Source of the DNA: Clostridia bacterium | Lineage (GTDB): Bacteria; Bacillota; Clostridia; Oscillospirales; Acutalibacteraceae | Reading direction: 5' to 3' | Assembly (NCBI GenBank): GCA_017399535.1 | Contig: JAFQBX010000022.1 | Span: 1-64,000 of the forward strand | DNA: 64,000 nucleotides | Part shown: one piece after another, positions 1-7,903 of the stretch | Layout: each line of letters starts with the position of its first letter | How positions within the stretch are numbered: position 1 is the stretch's first letter | Program-made: the position numbers and the translations under genes | Notes under the pieces: generated by a model | Database searches by the model: none | Told to the model about the DNA's origin: nothing | The model's input: only the letters and a program-made list of their open reading frames with translations

Positions 1-35
1 ATAGGTATTACCCCAAATATGAACTCATAAAAGCC

Positions 36-73
36 AAACAGCTCGGAGATCGTTGTGACCTCGGAGCTGTTTT
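36..73 (+). terminator. Rho-independent terminator-like hairpin
   Basis: A 9-bp stem (AAACAGCTC at 36-44, GAGCTGTTT at 64-72) ends in a short T-run. It probably ends a transcript entering from outside the window. Two short open frames run in from base 1 (stops at 28-30 and 82-84), but neither is long enough to identify a gene. Confidence 0.6.
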
Positions 74-87
74 CATCTGTATATAAA

Positions 88-125
88 GAAAAATCCGACC
101 ATCTTTTCGATGATCGGATTTTCTC
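88..125 (+). terminator. Second terminator-like hairpin
   Basis: AAATCCGA (91-98) pairs with TCGGATTT (114-121), with a T-rich tail. The stem is also A/T-flanked on the other strand, so it could stop transcription in both directions. Together with the hairpin at 36-73 it insulates the left edge. Confidence 0.6.
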
Positions 126-278
126 TTTTCCCGTACCGGCTTTCACCCATTGGTCAATTTTTGTCCCTTTGAGCGAAAAACCTTGATAAATAAGGGTTTT
201 CGGTGTTTTTTTTGTTTTTGCTTACTTACAGAAATTTACAGCCAAAACCGGCTTTTTTCATCTGATTTCGCCTATTTC

Positions 279-326
279 GTGGTTAAATCAGGGTCAAAAT
301 CAGGGTCAAAATCATGGTCAAAAATG
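279..326. repeat. Four degenerate 12-bp tandem repeats
   Basis: Units of form GGGTCAAAATCA follow each other at 279-290, 291-302, 303-314 and 315-326. The middle two are identical and the outer two differ at a few positions. Twelve-base periodicity would encode a four-residue repeat in any frame, or could be an iteron-like protein binding array. No function can be assigned. Confidence 0.6.
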
Positions 327-666
327 AGCGGAAAACACGCGGGAAATGAGTAAGACGGCGACATGATTTTCCCATTTCTCGTTTATTTTATTTATTTAAT
401 AAAAGTTACGAAAATTCTGCACAACTCGCATTTTTCTAATATTCCGAAAAGCAAAATATAAAACTCTAATAAATGATGTTTATATCTTATCAAATTTATC
501 GAAACATTGTATAACATAATGTTACAAGGGAAACTATGCCCATTAGTTAAAAAACAATATCTCTATAACTTTGTAAAGGTAGTGAATATAGATGATTGAA
601 ATGTCGATTAACTTTCAAAAGCATAAAATACCGTTTTGCAGTCGTAAATTTAGAACATAATCAAAT

Positions 667-696
667 AAAAAACGCCCGGTTTTCCGGGCGTTTTCT
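667..696 (+). terminator. Strong GC-rich terminator
   Basis: AAAACGCCCGG and CCGGGCGTTTT form a tight stem with a two-base loop, with A-rich and T-rich flanks that would work on either strand. No certain gene precedes it; the closest candidate is the 22-codon frame at 592-660. Confidence 0.8.
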
Positions 697-920
697 TGTG
701 TCAATATTACTTTTAATCAACTATAGGTCAAGTAAATTTATTTAGCTATAAACCAAATAAGGTGACTAAAACATCTTTGTGTGAGTGATAATGAATTTTA
801 TTTGAGACTATTTTTTCATTTCTGTTCGATGTATATTATATTACAGAGTATTAAACAGTTGGTTGTAATTCACAACCAACTCAATTCTCTCCGCAAAACC
901 CTTTTTCTCCCCTCAATCAT

Positions 921-949
921 TTGACAACTTCACTTTTTAATGCTACAAT
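921..949 (+). promoter_or_regulatory. Consensus sigma-A promoter
   Basis: TTGACA (921-926), a 17-base spacer and TACAAT (944-949) make a near-perfect vegetative promoter. It points at the Ser-rich ORF at 1047, which would have a leader of about 90 bases. Confidence 0.8.
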
Positions 950-1046
950 AAAAGTAAGAGGAAAAAATTAGAAGTTTTTTCTCTTTTGAAATCAAATTTA
1001 TCTGTCATATTATTTTCAATCAATCACTTAATGTGATTAAAATAAT

Positions 1047-1538
1047 TTGACGAAAGGAGAAAAAGAAAAAGTAAATTCGTCCGAAATTTCGTCCACTTCT
1101 TCTATTGTGGAAAACATAAGCGAAAACAGTGAAGTTGAAAATAACGAAGCAGACGCTTCTGAAGATATAAGCGAAGATGAATCGAGCAATGAGAGTTCAA
1201 AAGAGACTTCTTCGAAAAAAGAAACGAGTTCAAAAAATACTTCCTCGAAAAAGCCTTCAAATACGAGTTCTAAGGTGACAAGTTCTAAGGCGCCGACAAG
1301 CTCTAAAGTGACAAGTTCAAAAGAGGAAAGTTCAAAGGTCGAAAGTTCGAAGGAGGAGAGTTCGAAAGCTCCTTCTGAAACAAGCAGCAAAGAAACGAGC
1401 AGCACGTTTACTCCGTCAACAAAAGAAACTTGCCCTTATTGTGGAAAGTGGTATGTTGATACACAAACATGGATTAAGATGGGCAGTGATCCCAAATATT
1501 GTAATGGTGGATGCCATATAATCTGGGGAACCGGCTGA
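1047..1538 (+). CDS. Ser/Lys/Glu-rich surface-type protein with C-terminal Cys pairs; N-terminus missing
   Basis: The 163-residue frame is almost entirely Ser, Lys, Glu and Thr in short SSK/SKE-type repeats (about residues 5-125). It ends in a compact Cys-rich tail with CPYCGKW and CNGGCH, which could bind a metal. Function is unknown. Such linkers usually join a lipoprotein or secretion signal to a small domain, but here no signal peptide exists. The only possible start is TTG at 1047, which has no ribosome site. A good AAAGGAG site at 1053-1059 instead lies inside the frame with no start codon behind it. Promoter, ribosome site and terminator are all intact, so I infer loss of the start codon and signal peptide by a small deletion. 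It could be a recent pseudogene. Confidence 0.45.
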   Translation: MTKGEKEKVNSSEISSTSSIVENISENSEVENNEADASEDISEDESSNESSKETSSKKETSSKNTSSKKPSNTSSKVTSSKAPTSSKVTSSKEESSKVESSKEESSKAPSETSSKETSSTFTPSTKETCPYCGKWYVDTQTWIKMGSDPKYCNGGCHIIWGTG

Positions 1539-1568
1539 TACATTTTCAAAAACATTTTTAATCAATCT

Positions 1569-1606
1569 AAAAACCTCATCAATTAAAAAGTTGGTGAGGT
1601 TTTTTC
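1569..1606 (+). terminator. Terminator of the Ser-rich gene
   Basis: AACCTCATCAA pairs with TTGGTGAGGTT, followed by six T. The rest of the gap, about 1607-1838, is AT-rich and shows no feature I can name. Confidence 0.8.
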
Positions 1607-1838
1607 TTTATTATAACTGTTTCTTTCATACTTAAACTAATAGAATTATAATTACCGGATGGTGGCTAAATGAATTATATGTTTCAAACAGATTTAATTT
1701 CTTTGTACTCTTTTTTAATTAAATGGTATAAGCAATAAAGCGAGAATCACTGCTCGAATTTATCTAGCGAAAAGCAGATTAAATTCAAATACGTCGAGAA
1801 CATGTGCTAAACTGCGAGTGAAATACGGTCGCAATTTG

Positions 1839-1867
1839 TTGAATGTTAAATTATTTTGTGTTATAGT
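1839..1867 (+). promoter_or_regulatory. Promoter of mgsA
   Basis: TTGAAT (1839-1844), a 17-base spacer and TATAGT (1862-1867) precede mgsA by about 80 bases. Confidence 0.6.
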
Positions 1868-1948
1868 AAGCATATCGTTGTATAATAAAAAATCAGAGAT
1901 GTCCTGTCACGTGGCGTGTCTGATTGTTATTAAAAAAGGAGTATAGAT

Positions 1949-2356
1949 ATGAAAATTGCACTTATAGCACACGATAAAAAGAAACAGGAGATAATTGAAC
2001 TTGCAAAAAAGTATAAGGACGTTCTTGCAAAATACGATTTGTATGCTACGGGAACAACCGGCACTCTGATTATGGGCGAAACAGGACTCAAAATCGAAAG
2101 AATGAAGAGTGGCCCTAAGGGTGGCGACCAGCAGATAGGCGCTATGCTCGCAAACGGTGAGCTTGACCTGATTGTTTTTCTTCGCGACCCTCTTACTGCA
2201 CAGCCGCACGAACCGGACGTTTCGGCGCTTCTCCGCTTGGGCGACGTGCAGAAAATTCCGCTTGCAACCAACGTAAACAGCGCAACCATTATGCTGGAAG
2301 CGTTGAAGGACGAAACCTTTTTTAACATGGTAAAGGGCTCTAATCCTGACGATTGA
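1949..2356 (+). CDS. mgsA: Methylglyoxal synthase
   Basis: A cytosolic enzyme converting dihydroxyacetone phosphate to methylglyoxal and phosphate, a bypass that releases phosphate when sugar phosphates accumulate. The 135-residue protein has the normal family length. Family hallmarks are visible: the N-terminal ALIAHDKKK, the phosphate-binding TGTTG (about residues 34-38), the [10 protein letters not shown] stretch with the catalytic Asp, and [14 protein letters not shown]. The ATG is preceded by a clear AAAAAAGGAG site. It stands alone between its own promoter and an inverted-repeat element. The DHAP-producing aldolase pathway at 20 kb is a plausible metabolic link but is not adjacent. Confidence 0.95.
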   Translation: MKIALIAHDKKKQEIIELAKKYKDVLAKYDLYATGTTGTLIMGETGLKIERMKSGPKGGDQQIGAMLANGELDLIVFLRDPLTAQPHEPDVSALLRLGDVQKIPLATNVNSATIMLEALKDETFFNMVKGSNPDD

Positions 2357-2364
2357 TAATAAGA

Positions 2365-2542
2365 AAAGGCATCGCTTGGGCGGTACGCTATAGTGATCAA
2401 TTGCCTATAAACGGCGTTTATTCCAGCCGCTTTGCGTTAAAAATGCTCGAAATACACAAAATTTTTTTATGAAGTTGAGCGGAAAAGTGGACGTTCAAAA
2501 CCATTTTATCACTATGGCGTACCGCCCTTCGTCGGTGCCTTT
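2365..2542. mobile_element. 178-bp element with terminal inverted repeats (MITE-like)
   Basis: The left end (2365-2397) and right end (2508-2542) are near-perfect inverted copies. Both start AAAGGCA, then after 6-8 divergent bases share a 20-bp block beginning GGGCGGTACG that differs at one base. The interior of about 110 bases has no ORF. This fits a miniature inverted-repeat element. A long transcript hairpin ending the mgsA message is the alternative. I found no convincing target-site duplication. Confidence 0.6.
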
Positions 2543-2620
2543 GTCTATATGAGTGACAGCGATATCGGATTTGACATATGATAATTGTTGGGAAAAGCGA
2601 AAAAATTTTTTAAAAAACTC

Positions 2621-2649
2621 TTGACTTTTGTACTTTAAGGCGCTAGAAT
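2621..2649 (+). promoter_or_regulatory. Promoter of the T-box operon
   Basis: TTGACT (2621-2626), a 17-base spacer and TAGAAT (2644-2649) start a leader of about 350 bases that contains the T-box RNA. Confidence 0.75.
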
Positions 2650-2669
2650 AACTGTAAATTTGAATATCA

Positions 2670-2945
2670 CAATAACGACTATGATGAAGACGGTCGGAAA
2701 GATAATGCGTTTCAGAGAGTTGCCGTGTGGTGCGAGGCAATAGTAAATCCTTCCAATGACCCATCCCTTCTGAGTCGGAGGACCAAAAGGCATTTGCCGA
2801 GTAGACTCCTTCCGTATTGCTGCGTAAAGGCAAAGGGCTTGTTAGAGCTCGGAAAGTGACGGAAAAGAATTTTCCGTAATTTGAGTGGTACCGCGGGTTT
2901 AATAACTCGTCTCAAAGAAAGAATCTTTGAGACGAGTTTTTTGTT
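2670..2945 (+). promoter_or_regulatory. T-box riboswitch leader with terminator
   Basis: The T-box sequence AGTGGTACCGCGG lies at 2884-2896. It is followed by a perfect terminator (AACTCGTCTCAAAG at 2904-2917, CTTTGAGACGAGTT at 2925-2938, then T-run). Upstream, Stem I shows its base pair block CGACT/AGTCG (2676 and 2773), the ATGATGA / CTGAG kink-turn signature, and a distal arm beginning CAGAGAG. T-boxes read the charging state of a specific tRNA: uncharged tRNA favours the antiterminator and turns the operon on. UGGU in the T-box would match a tRNA with discriminator A. I could not fix the specifier codon: AUG, AUC or a Pro codon near 2755-2765 would agree with A73, while GAC would not. Confidence 0.88.
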
Positions 2946-3002
2946 TTATTCAAATTTGTAGCCATTACCCAATATGTTAATATTGAAAGGAGACAACAGA
3001 AA

Positions 3003-5306
3003 ATGGATTACAGTTTGAAAGAGGTCGCAGGCAGAATAAAGGACCTGCGCGAAGCAAAGGGATACACACAGGAGCAGCTTGCCAAGCTCACAGGTGTATC
3101 GGTAGAGGATTACAAGGTTTTGGAACAGGGCGAAACCGATTTTAGCTTTACCTTTATTTATAAGTGCGCAAAGGCGTGTGGAGTCGAGGTAGTTGACCTT
3201 CTCGAAGGCACAAGCACCACATTAAGCTCGTTCGCCATCACCAGAAAGGGCGACGGACTTAAAATTTTAAAGCAGCACGGCGTTGAATACAACAACCTTG
3301 CACCTAAATTCAAGGATAAGCTTGCCGAGCCGTTTTTGGTCAAATTCCCGTATCTCCCCGAAGAACAAGATGCACCCATGAAGCTCAATTCTCACAATGG
3401 TCAGGAATTCGACGTTATCGTAAAGGGCTCGCTTAAGGTTCAGGTCGGCAATCACGTTGACGTCCTTCACGAAGGCGACTCGATATTTTATAACAGCTTG
3501 ATTCCCCACGGCATGATAGCAGTTAGCGAGGGCGGATGCGAATTCCACGCAGTTGTCCTCAATCCGCAGGACGGTCTCGTCAGCGAGGAATACCCCGAAG
3601 CCCCCTATGTCGTTTCCAAATCGGTCGAAAAGGAAGCAACCACCGCAACGGTTGCCGATAATTTTGTGGAATCCTTCTATGACGAAAACGGCGTATTCAG
3701 CGGCATTAAATTCAAGAACGAGGACAAATTCAATTTTGCCTTCGACTGCGTTGACGCTATCGCCGAAAAGAATCCCGATAAGCTCGCAATGATGTGGGTT
3801 GCGAACGATAAATCCGACCGCAAGTTTACATTCAGCGATTTGAAAAAATATTCGGCAAAAACCGCCAACTACTTTGAATCGCTCGGCATCAAAAAGGGCG
3901 ATACAGTAATGCTTGTTCTCAAGCGCCACTATCAGTTCTGGTTCTGTATGCTTGCGCTTCATAAGCTCGGTGCAATCGCAATCCCCGCTACAAATCAGCT
4001 CGTTGAGCACGATTTTACTTATAGATATAAGGCGGCGAAGGTAAAGGCAATCGTTTGTACCGCCGACGGAGAGGTTTCCACCGAAGCCGAAAAGGCAGCG
4101 GCAGAATTTCCTGATATGGTAAAGATTTTGGTCGGCGGAAAGAAGGACGGCTGGAACGACTTTAACGTTGAAATGGAGCGTTTCAGTACACATTATTTCC
4201 GTACCGAAGACACTCCCTGCGGTGACGACCCGATGCTTATGCTCTTTACCTCGGGTACCACAGGTTATCCCCGTATCGCAACCCATTCGTATAAATACGC
4301 TCTCGGTCATTATCCGACCGCAAAGCATTGGCATAACGTAAATCCCGACGGATTGCACTTTACCATCTCCGACACCGGCTGGGGTAAGGCGCTTTGGGGT
4401 AAGCTTTACGGACAGTGGCTCTGCGAAGCAGGTGTATTTACCTACGACTTTGACAGATTCCATTCCGAAGACATTTTGCCCATGTTTGCAAAATATCATA
4501 TCACTACCTTCTGCGCACCCCCTACAATGTACCGTTTCTTTATCAAGGAGGACCTGTCAAAGTACGACCTTTCCTCTATCGAATACGCAACTACCGCCGG
4601 TGAAGCCCTCAATCCCGAGGTGTTCAACCAGTTTAAAAAGGCGACAGGACTCACCATCATGGAGGGCTTTGGTCAGACCGAAACCACCCTTTCTATCGCA
4701 AACTTTGTCGGCTCAAAGCCGAAAATCGGCTCAATGGGTCGTCCGAGTCCCCTTTACGACGTGGTTGTTCTCGACGCCGACGGAAACGAGTGTAAAACGG
4801 GTGACACGGGTGAAATCTGCATCCGCGTAAAGGACGGAGAAGCGCCCTGCGGCCTCTTTATCGGCTACTATCTCGATGAGGAAAAGACAAACGAGGTATG
4901 GCACGACGGCTATTATCACACCGGCGACACCGCGACAATGGATGAAGAGGGCTATCTCTGGTACGTTGGACGTATCGACGACGTAATCAAGTCGTCGGGC
5001 TACCGCATCGGACCCTTCGAAATCGAGAGTGTCATCATGGAGCTGCCCTACGTATTGGAATGTGCAATCACCCCCGTGCCCGATGAGGTTCGCGGTCAGA
5101 TTGTAAAGGCGACCATCGTACTTGTAAAAGGAACCGAAGGCACCGACCAGCTTAAAAAGGAAATCCAGGAATACGTAAAGACACATACTGCTCCTTATAA
5201 ATATCCGAGAATCGTTGAATTCGTTGACGAATTGCCAAAGACCATCAGCGGCAAGGTAAGACGCGTCGAAATCCGTAAAAACGATATGGAAAAATTGAGC
5301 AAATAA
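3003..5306 (+). CDS. XRE-cupin-AMP-forming acyl-CoA ligase fusion
   Basis: A 767-residue protein in three parts. Residues about 8-66 are an XRE helix-turn-helix. Residues about 115-185 are a cupin (HNGQEFDVIVKG, then HEGD and IPHG), the usual XRE-cupin regulator fold. Residues about 230-765 are an adenylate-forming ligase with the P-loop FTSGTTGYPR, GFGQTET, YHTGD, VGRIDDVIKSSGYRIGP and the C-terminal catalytic Lys region PKTISGKVRR. It should activate a carboxylic acid to its CoA thioester via an acyl-AMP. The ligase resembles the medium-chain/aromatic acyl-CoA synthetase branch, but the substrate is unknown. The cupin-HTH may sense the same ligand or bind DNA. Start ATG has a GAAAGGAG site. 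A T-box leader precedes it and an ACT-domain protein follows, suggesting an amino-acid-derived acid. Confidence 0.88.
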   Translation: MDYSLKEVAGRIKDLREAKGYTQEQLAKLTGVSVEDYKVLEQGETDFSFTFIYKCAKACGVEVVDLLEGTSTTLSSFAITRKGDGLKILKQHGVEYNNLAPKFKDKLAEPFLVKFPYLPEEQDAPMKLNSHNGQEFDVIVKGSLKVQVGNHVDVLHEGDSIFYNSLIPHGMIAVSEGGCEFHAVVLNPQDGLVSEEYPEAPYVVSKSVEKEATTATVADNFVESFYDENGVFSGIKFKNEDKFNFAFDCVDAIAEKNPDKLAMMWVANDKSDRKFTFSDLKKYSAKTANYFESLGIKKGDTVMLVLKRHYQFWFCMLALHKLGAIAIPATNQLVEHDFTYRYKAAKVKAIVCTADGEVSTEAEKAAAEFPDMVKILVGGKKDGWNDFNVEMERFSTHYFRTEDTPCGDDPMLMLFTSGTTGYPRIATHSYKYALGHYPTAKHWHNVNPDGLHFTISDTGWGKALWGKLYGQWLCEAGVFTYDFDRFHSEDILPMFAKYHITTFCAPPTMYRFFIKEDLSKYDLSSIEYATTAGEALNPEVFNQFKKATGLTIMEGFGQTETTLSIANFVGSKPKIGSMGRPSPLYDVVVLDADGNECKTGDTGEICIRVKDGEAPCGLFIGYYLDEEKTNEVWHDGYYHTGDTATMDEEGYLWYVGRIDDVIKSSGYRIGPFEIESVIMELPYVLECAITPVPDEVRGQIVKATIVLVKGTEGTDQLKKEIQEYVKTHTAPYKYPRIVEFVDELPKTISGKVRRVEIRKNDMEKLSK

Positions 5307-5311
5307 GCTTT

Positions 5312-5348
5312 TTAAGCCGCAGGGAATCAAAATTTCCTTGCGGCTTAA
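5312..5348 (+). terminator. Intercistronic hairpin
   Basis: TTAAGCCGCAGGGAA pairs with TTCCTTGCGGCTTAA but the T-run is poor. It probably attenuates or stabilises the message between the ligase and the ACT-MBL gene rather than fully ending it. Confidence 0.5.
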
Positions 5349-5369
5349 ATTGAAAACGAGGTGACTAAG

Positions 5370-6806
5370 TTGAAAAAGACGTATGTAACTTCTATGCCAA
5401 ACCATATTGGAGCGTTTTTAAAGGCAAGCAAGTGCTTTTCTGCACTCGGAGTCAATATTACCCGCGTCAGCTATAACAAGGCGGTGGATTCCCACACCCT
5501 GTTTATTGACGCGGAAGGTACCGAGGAGCAGCTTAAAAAGGCGGATACCGAGCTTCAAAAAATAGGGTATTTGCAAAATAACGCGGCTAAAACGAGCATT
5601 GTTTTAATCGAGTTTTGTCTGCGCGACGTCCCGGGAAGCGTAACCGATGTGCTCGAGCTTATAAACGAGTTTAATTTCAATATTTCCTACATCAGCTCGC
5701 AAGAAAACGGGACGGATTATCAGTATTTTAAAATGGGCTTGTACGTTGATGATTATAATAAGGTTTCCGATTTCTTAAAGGAAGCGGAAAAGCTGTGCAA
5801 GGCCCGTGTAATAAATTACAACAGCTCCGAAAAGGTGTATGATAACAGCATTTTTTATAATGCCTACGTTCAGGGGCTTTCTCAAACAATGGGATTGCCC
5901 GAGAAGGTGAGTCGTGAGCTTTTGGTGCACGTAAATCTTGCAATGCAGACACTCGACGAGCAGGGACTGTCGCCCTATCGTACCTTTGACAGTATCAGCC
6001 GATTTGCCGAGCTGCTCGGCGAGTCGAAGGGTGACGGCTTTAATCCCCGCATAAGCACCCATAAAATAGCCGACAATACCGAAATAATCCTCATCGAGCC
6101 ACCCTGCGGCAGTAATACGATAATTATAAAAAGTAATGGTAGCGTGTTGTTTGTCGATAGCGGCTACGCGTGTTACAGGGACGAGATGACGGAGGTGTTC
6201 AGAAAGATACTTCCCGACTTTGATAGTATGAAAAAAACAATTCTCGTAACCCATGCCGACGTTGACCATTGTGGATTGCTTCCGTTGTTTGATAAGGTGA
6301 TCGCAAGTAAAAAAACGGCAAACTGCCTTGTAAACGAATATCACGGCAGGGACGGATACAGGGAATCGAACCCTCTCCACAAGCCGTACATAAACATTTG
6401 CAAAGCCCTGACCTCGTATAAAGCCGTAACCCCCGAAAAGATAACAGCGCCGTGGAAGGACCTGTCGACTTTGACCGAACCGATTACACAAATAGGACTC
6501 TTTGATTTTGGAGAGCTGCACTTTGAGGTGTATGAGGGTAAGGGAGGGCATCTGCCGGGCGAAATTGTGCTGATAGATTATTCAAAGCATATCGCAGTCA
6601 CGGGAGATGTTTATATCAACACCCACGGGCTTACTGCCGAGCAGGCGGAATATAATCAGTATGCGCCGATACTTATGACCTCGGTGGATACCGATCCGAG
6701 CTTGTGCTCGGAGGAAAGAAAGGCGATTATGGGACGGCTTGGCGTCGGCAAGTGGCAGATTTTTGGAGCGCACGGATTTAAAAAGGACTATTTGGTTAAT
6801 TTGTAA
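5370..6806 (+). CDS. Double ACT domain fused to a metallo-beta-lactamase-fold protein
   Basis: The N-terminal ~145 residues hold two tandem ACT domains (starting TSMPNHIGAFLKASKCFSAL and IVLIEFCLRDVPGSVTDVLE), which normally bind amino acids. Residues about 225-475 are a metallo-beta-lactamase fold with the metal site THADVDHCG (HxDxDH), GGHLPGE and an Asp in VTGDVYI. ACT modules usually provide allosteric control, so this is likely an amino-acid-responsive hydrolase; thioester hydrolysis would fit the neighbouring CoA ligase, but that is inference. I chose TTG 5370 because GAGGTGA sits five bases upstream; GTG 5361 would lie inside that ribosome site. It shares the T-box operon. Confidence 0.8.
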   Translation: MKKTYVTSMPNHIGAFLKASKCFSALGVNITRVSYNKAVDSHTLFIDAEGTEEQLKKADTELQKIGYLQNNAAKTSIVLIEFCLRDVPGSVTDVLELINEFNFNISYISSQENGTDYQYFKMGLYVDDYNKVSDFLKEAEKLCKARVINYNSSEKVYDNSIFYNAYVQGLSQTMGLPEKVSRELLVHVNLAMQTLDEQGLSPYRTFDSISRFAELLGESKGDGFNPRISTHKIADNTEIILIEPPCGSNTIIIKSNGSVLFVDSGYACYRDEMTEVFRKILPDFDSMKKTILVTHADVDHCGLLPLFDKVIASKKTANCLVNEYHGRDGYRESNPLHKPYINICKALTSYKAVTPEKITAPWKDLSTLTEPITQIGLFDFGELHFEVYEGKGGHLPGEIVLIDYSKHIAVTGDVYINTHGLTAEQAEYNQYAPILMTSVDTDPSLCSEERKAIMGRLGVGKWQIFGAHGFKKDYLVNL

Positions 6807-6829
6807 GTTCAAAAGTAAATAACACATTA

Positions 6830-6867
6830 AAAAAGGTGTACCTTGTTTTTTAGGTACACCTTTTTTG
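6830..6867 (+). terminator. Bidirectional terminator
   Basis: AAAAAGGTGTACC and GGTACACCTTTTTT form a stem with A and T flanks on both sides. It ends the T-box operon and, on the other strand, the LysR gene. Confidence 0.88.
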
Positions 6868-6876
6868 TGACTTTCG

Positions 6877-7767
6877 TTATGAGGAAAATTCTTTTTCCTT
6901 AACATAGTCGATGAACGCCTTCAAGCTTTTTGAAATCCACTTGTTTTTATGATAAATGAGCTGTTTCCATATTTCGATGTTCAAATCCTTAACGTCGAGG
7001 TAGCAAAGCTGTCCCGATTCAATCAGCGGCTTTGTTACAAAATCGGGCAGATATGAAATCATATTGCTTCCTGCAACCATGGACGTGATAATATCCGTTC
7101 TGCCGATTTCGAGGACGGGTACAATTTCGAGCGATTTTTTCGCCAGCTCCTTGTCAAAAACGCGGCGGTATCCTTGACCGTATTCGGTTAGGACAAACGG
7201 CTCGTTGACAATATCTTCGATTGATAAATTTTTCTTTCCGGCAAATCTCGAGTCGGCGCTTGCGACAAAGTGCATTGGCAGAAGCTCCTCTTTTGCGATA
7301 ACGTAATCCTTATTATACAGATGCTGATCGAGGGTAATGATAACGTCGGCTTCGTTATGGTCGAGCATATCGAGCATTACCGTCGAGTCGCCGGTAGAAA
7401 ACTGAATAGAAATATAAGGGTATTTTTGATGAAAATCGATGTAGTTGGAGTTTATCATTTCCTCGCATACCGAGTCAGGCGAGACAATATGAATATGCCC
7501 CTTTAAATCCTGTTCACCGCCGAGACCCTCTTTGTAATCGTCTATCAAAGCACGAATCTGATGCGCGTAGGAAATAAGCTTGTGACCGCGCTCGGTCAGC
7601 GTTATGGTGTGATTTATTCGGTCAAACAGTAGGCAGTTCAGTTCATCTTCGAGCTGCTTTATCTGGAACGAAACGGTTGACTGTGAATATCCGAGCTGTT
7701 CGGCGGCTTTTGTGAAGCTGCCAAGCTCGGCTACGTGAATAAAGGTAATCAAATTTCTCAGTTCCAT
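6877..7767 (-). CDS. LysR-family transcriptional regulator
   Basis: A 296-residue LysR protein of standard length. An N-terminal winged helix-turn-helix (MELRNLITFIHVAELGSFT, then AAEQLGYSQSTVSFQIKQLE) is followed by a substrate-binding domain from about residue 88. LysR proteins bind a small co-inducer and regulate divergent genes. This one is divergent from the ABC importer at 7904-10681, and a T-N11-A palindrome sits in the gap at 7785-7799. Start ATG is supported by AGGAGG eight bases upstream. The effector is probably the transporter's substrate, which is unknown. Confidence 0.92.
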   Translation of the reverse strand: MELRNLITFIHVAELGSFTKAAEQLGYSQSTVSFQIKQLEDELNCLLFDRINHTITLTERGHKLISYAHQIRALIDDYKEGLGGEQDLKGHIHIVSPDSVCEEMINSNYIDFHQKYPYISIQFSTGDSTVMLDMLDHNEADVIITLDQHLYNKDYVIAKEELLPMHFVASADSRFAGKKNLSIEDIVNEPFVLTEYGQGYRRVFDKELAKKSLEIVPVLEIGRTDIITSMVAGSNMISYLPDFVTKPLIESGQLCYLDVKDLNIEIWKQLIYHKNKWISKSLKAFIDYVKEKEFSS

Positions 7768-7784
7768 TTTTACATCCTCCTACC

Positions 7785-7799
7785 ATCGAAAAATTCGAT
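7785..7799. promoter_or_regulatory. Candidate LysR operator (T-N11-A palindrome)
   Basis: ATCGAAAAATTCGAT is a perfect 15-bp palindrome with the T-N11-A form typical of LysR boxes. It lies between the divergent starts, just upstream of the importer promoter. Confidence 0.65.
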
Positions 7800-7821
7800 A
7801 GCAAACATTAAAATCATTCGT

Positions 7822-7850
7822 TTGACTAATGGTCATTTGTATTATATATT
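7822..7850 (+). promoter_or_regulatory. Promoter of the ABC importer operon
   Basis: TTGACT (7822-7827), 17 bases, TATATT (7845-7850). Its -35 lies 23 bases after the LysR palindrome, a suitable position for activation. Confidence 0.65.
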
Positions 7851-7903
7851 GAAAATAACAAAAATGCAAGGCGCAAATTCGCCTTCACAAAAGGAGAATT
7901 ATT

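Larger units (their letters stand above)
126..920. other. AT-rich region without a supported gene
   Basis: About 800 bases of AT-rich DNA with no convincing coding signal. A 67-codon frame at 150-353 is low-complexity (Phe/Ser/Lys-rich) and has no ribosome binding site. A 22-codon frame at 592-660 lies just upstream of the hairpin at 667-696 and could be a tiny peptide gene, but its ribosome site is weak. The region also holds the 12-bp tandem repeats at 279-326. It resembles the decayed flank of an integrated element, though I see no recombinase that would prove this. Confidence 0.4.

Noticed and set aside
150-353. 67-codon frame near the left edge
   Set aside because: Low-complexity, no ribosome site, and its GSKSGSK part comes from the 12-bp tandem repeats.
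1037-1405. 122-codon antisense frame rich in Phe-Glu-Leu-Ser repeats
   Set aside because: It is produced by the Ser/Lys repeats on the plus strand and has no expression signals.
3267-4499. 410-codon open frame antisense to the ligase gene
   Set aside because: It mirrors the codon structure of the ligase, has a Cys/His-rich non-protein-like composition and no ribosome site. It is a shadow frame.
6355-6380. tRNA T-arm-like sequence on the minus strand (GGTTCGATTCC)
   Set aside because: It lies inside the ACT-MBL coding sequence and no anticodon arm or acceptor stem could be found around it.
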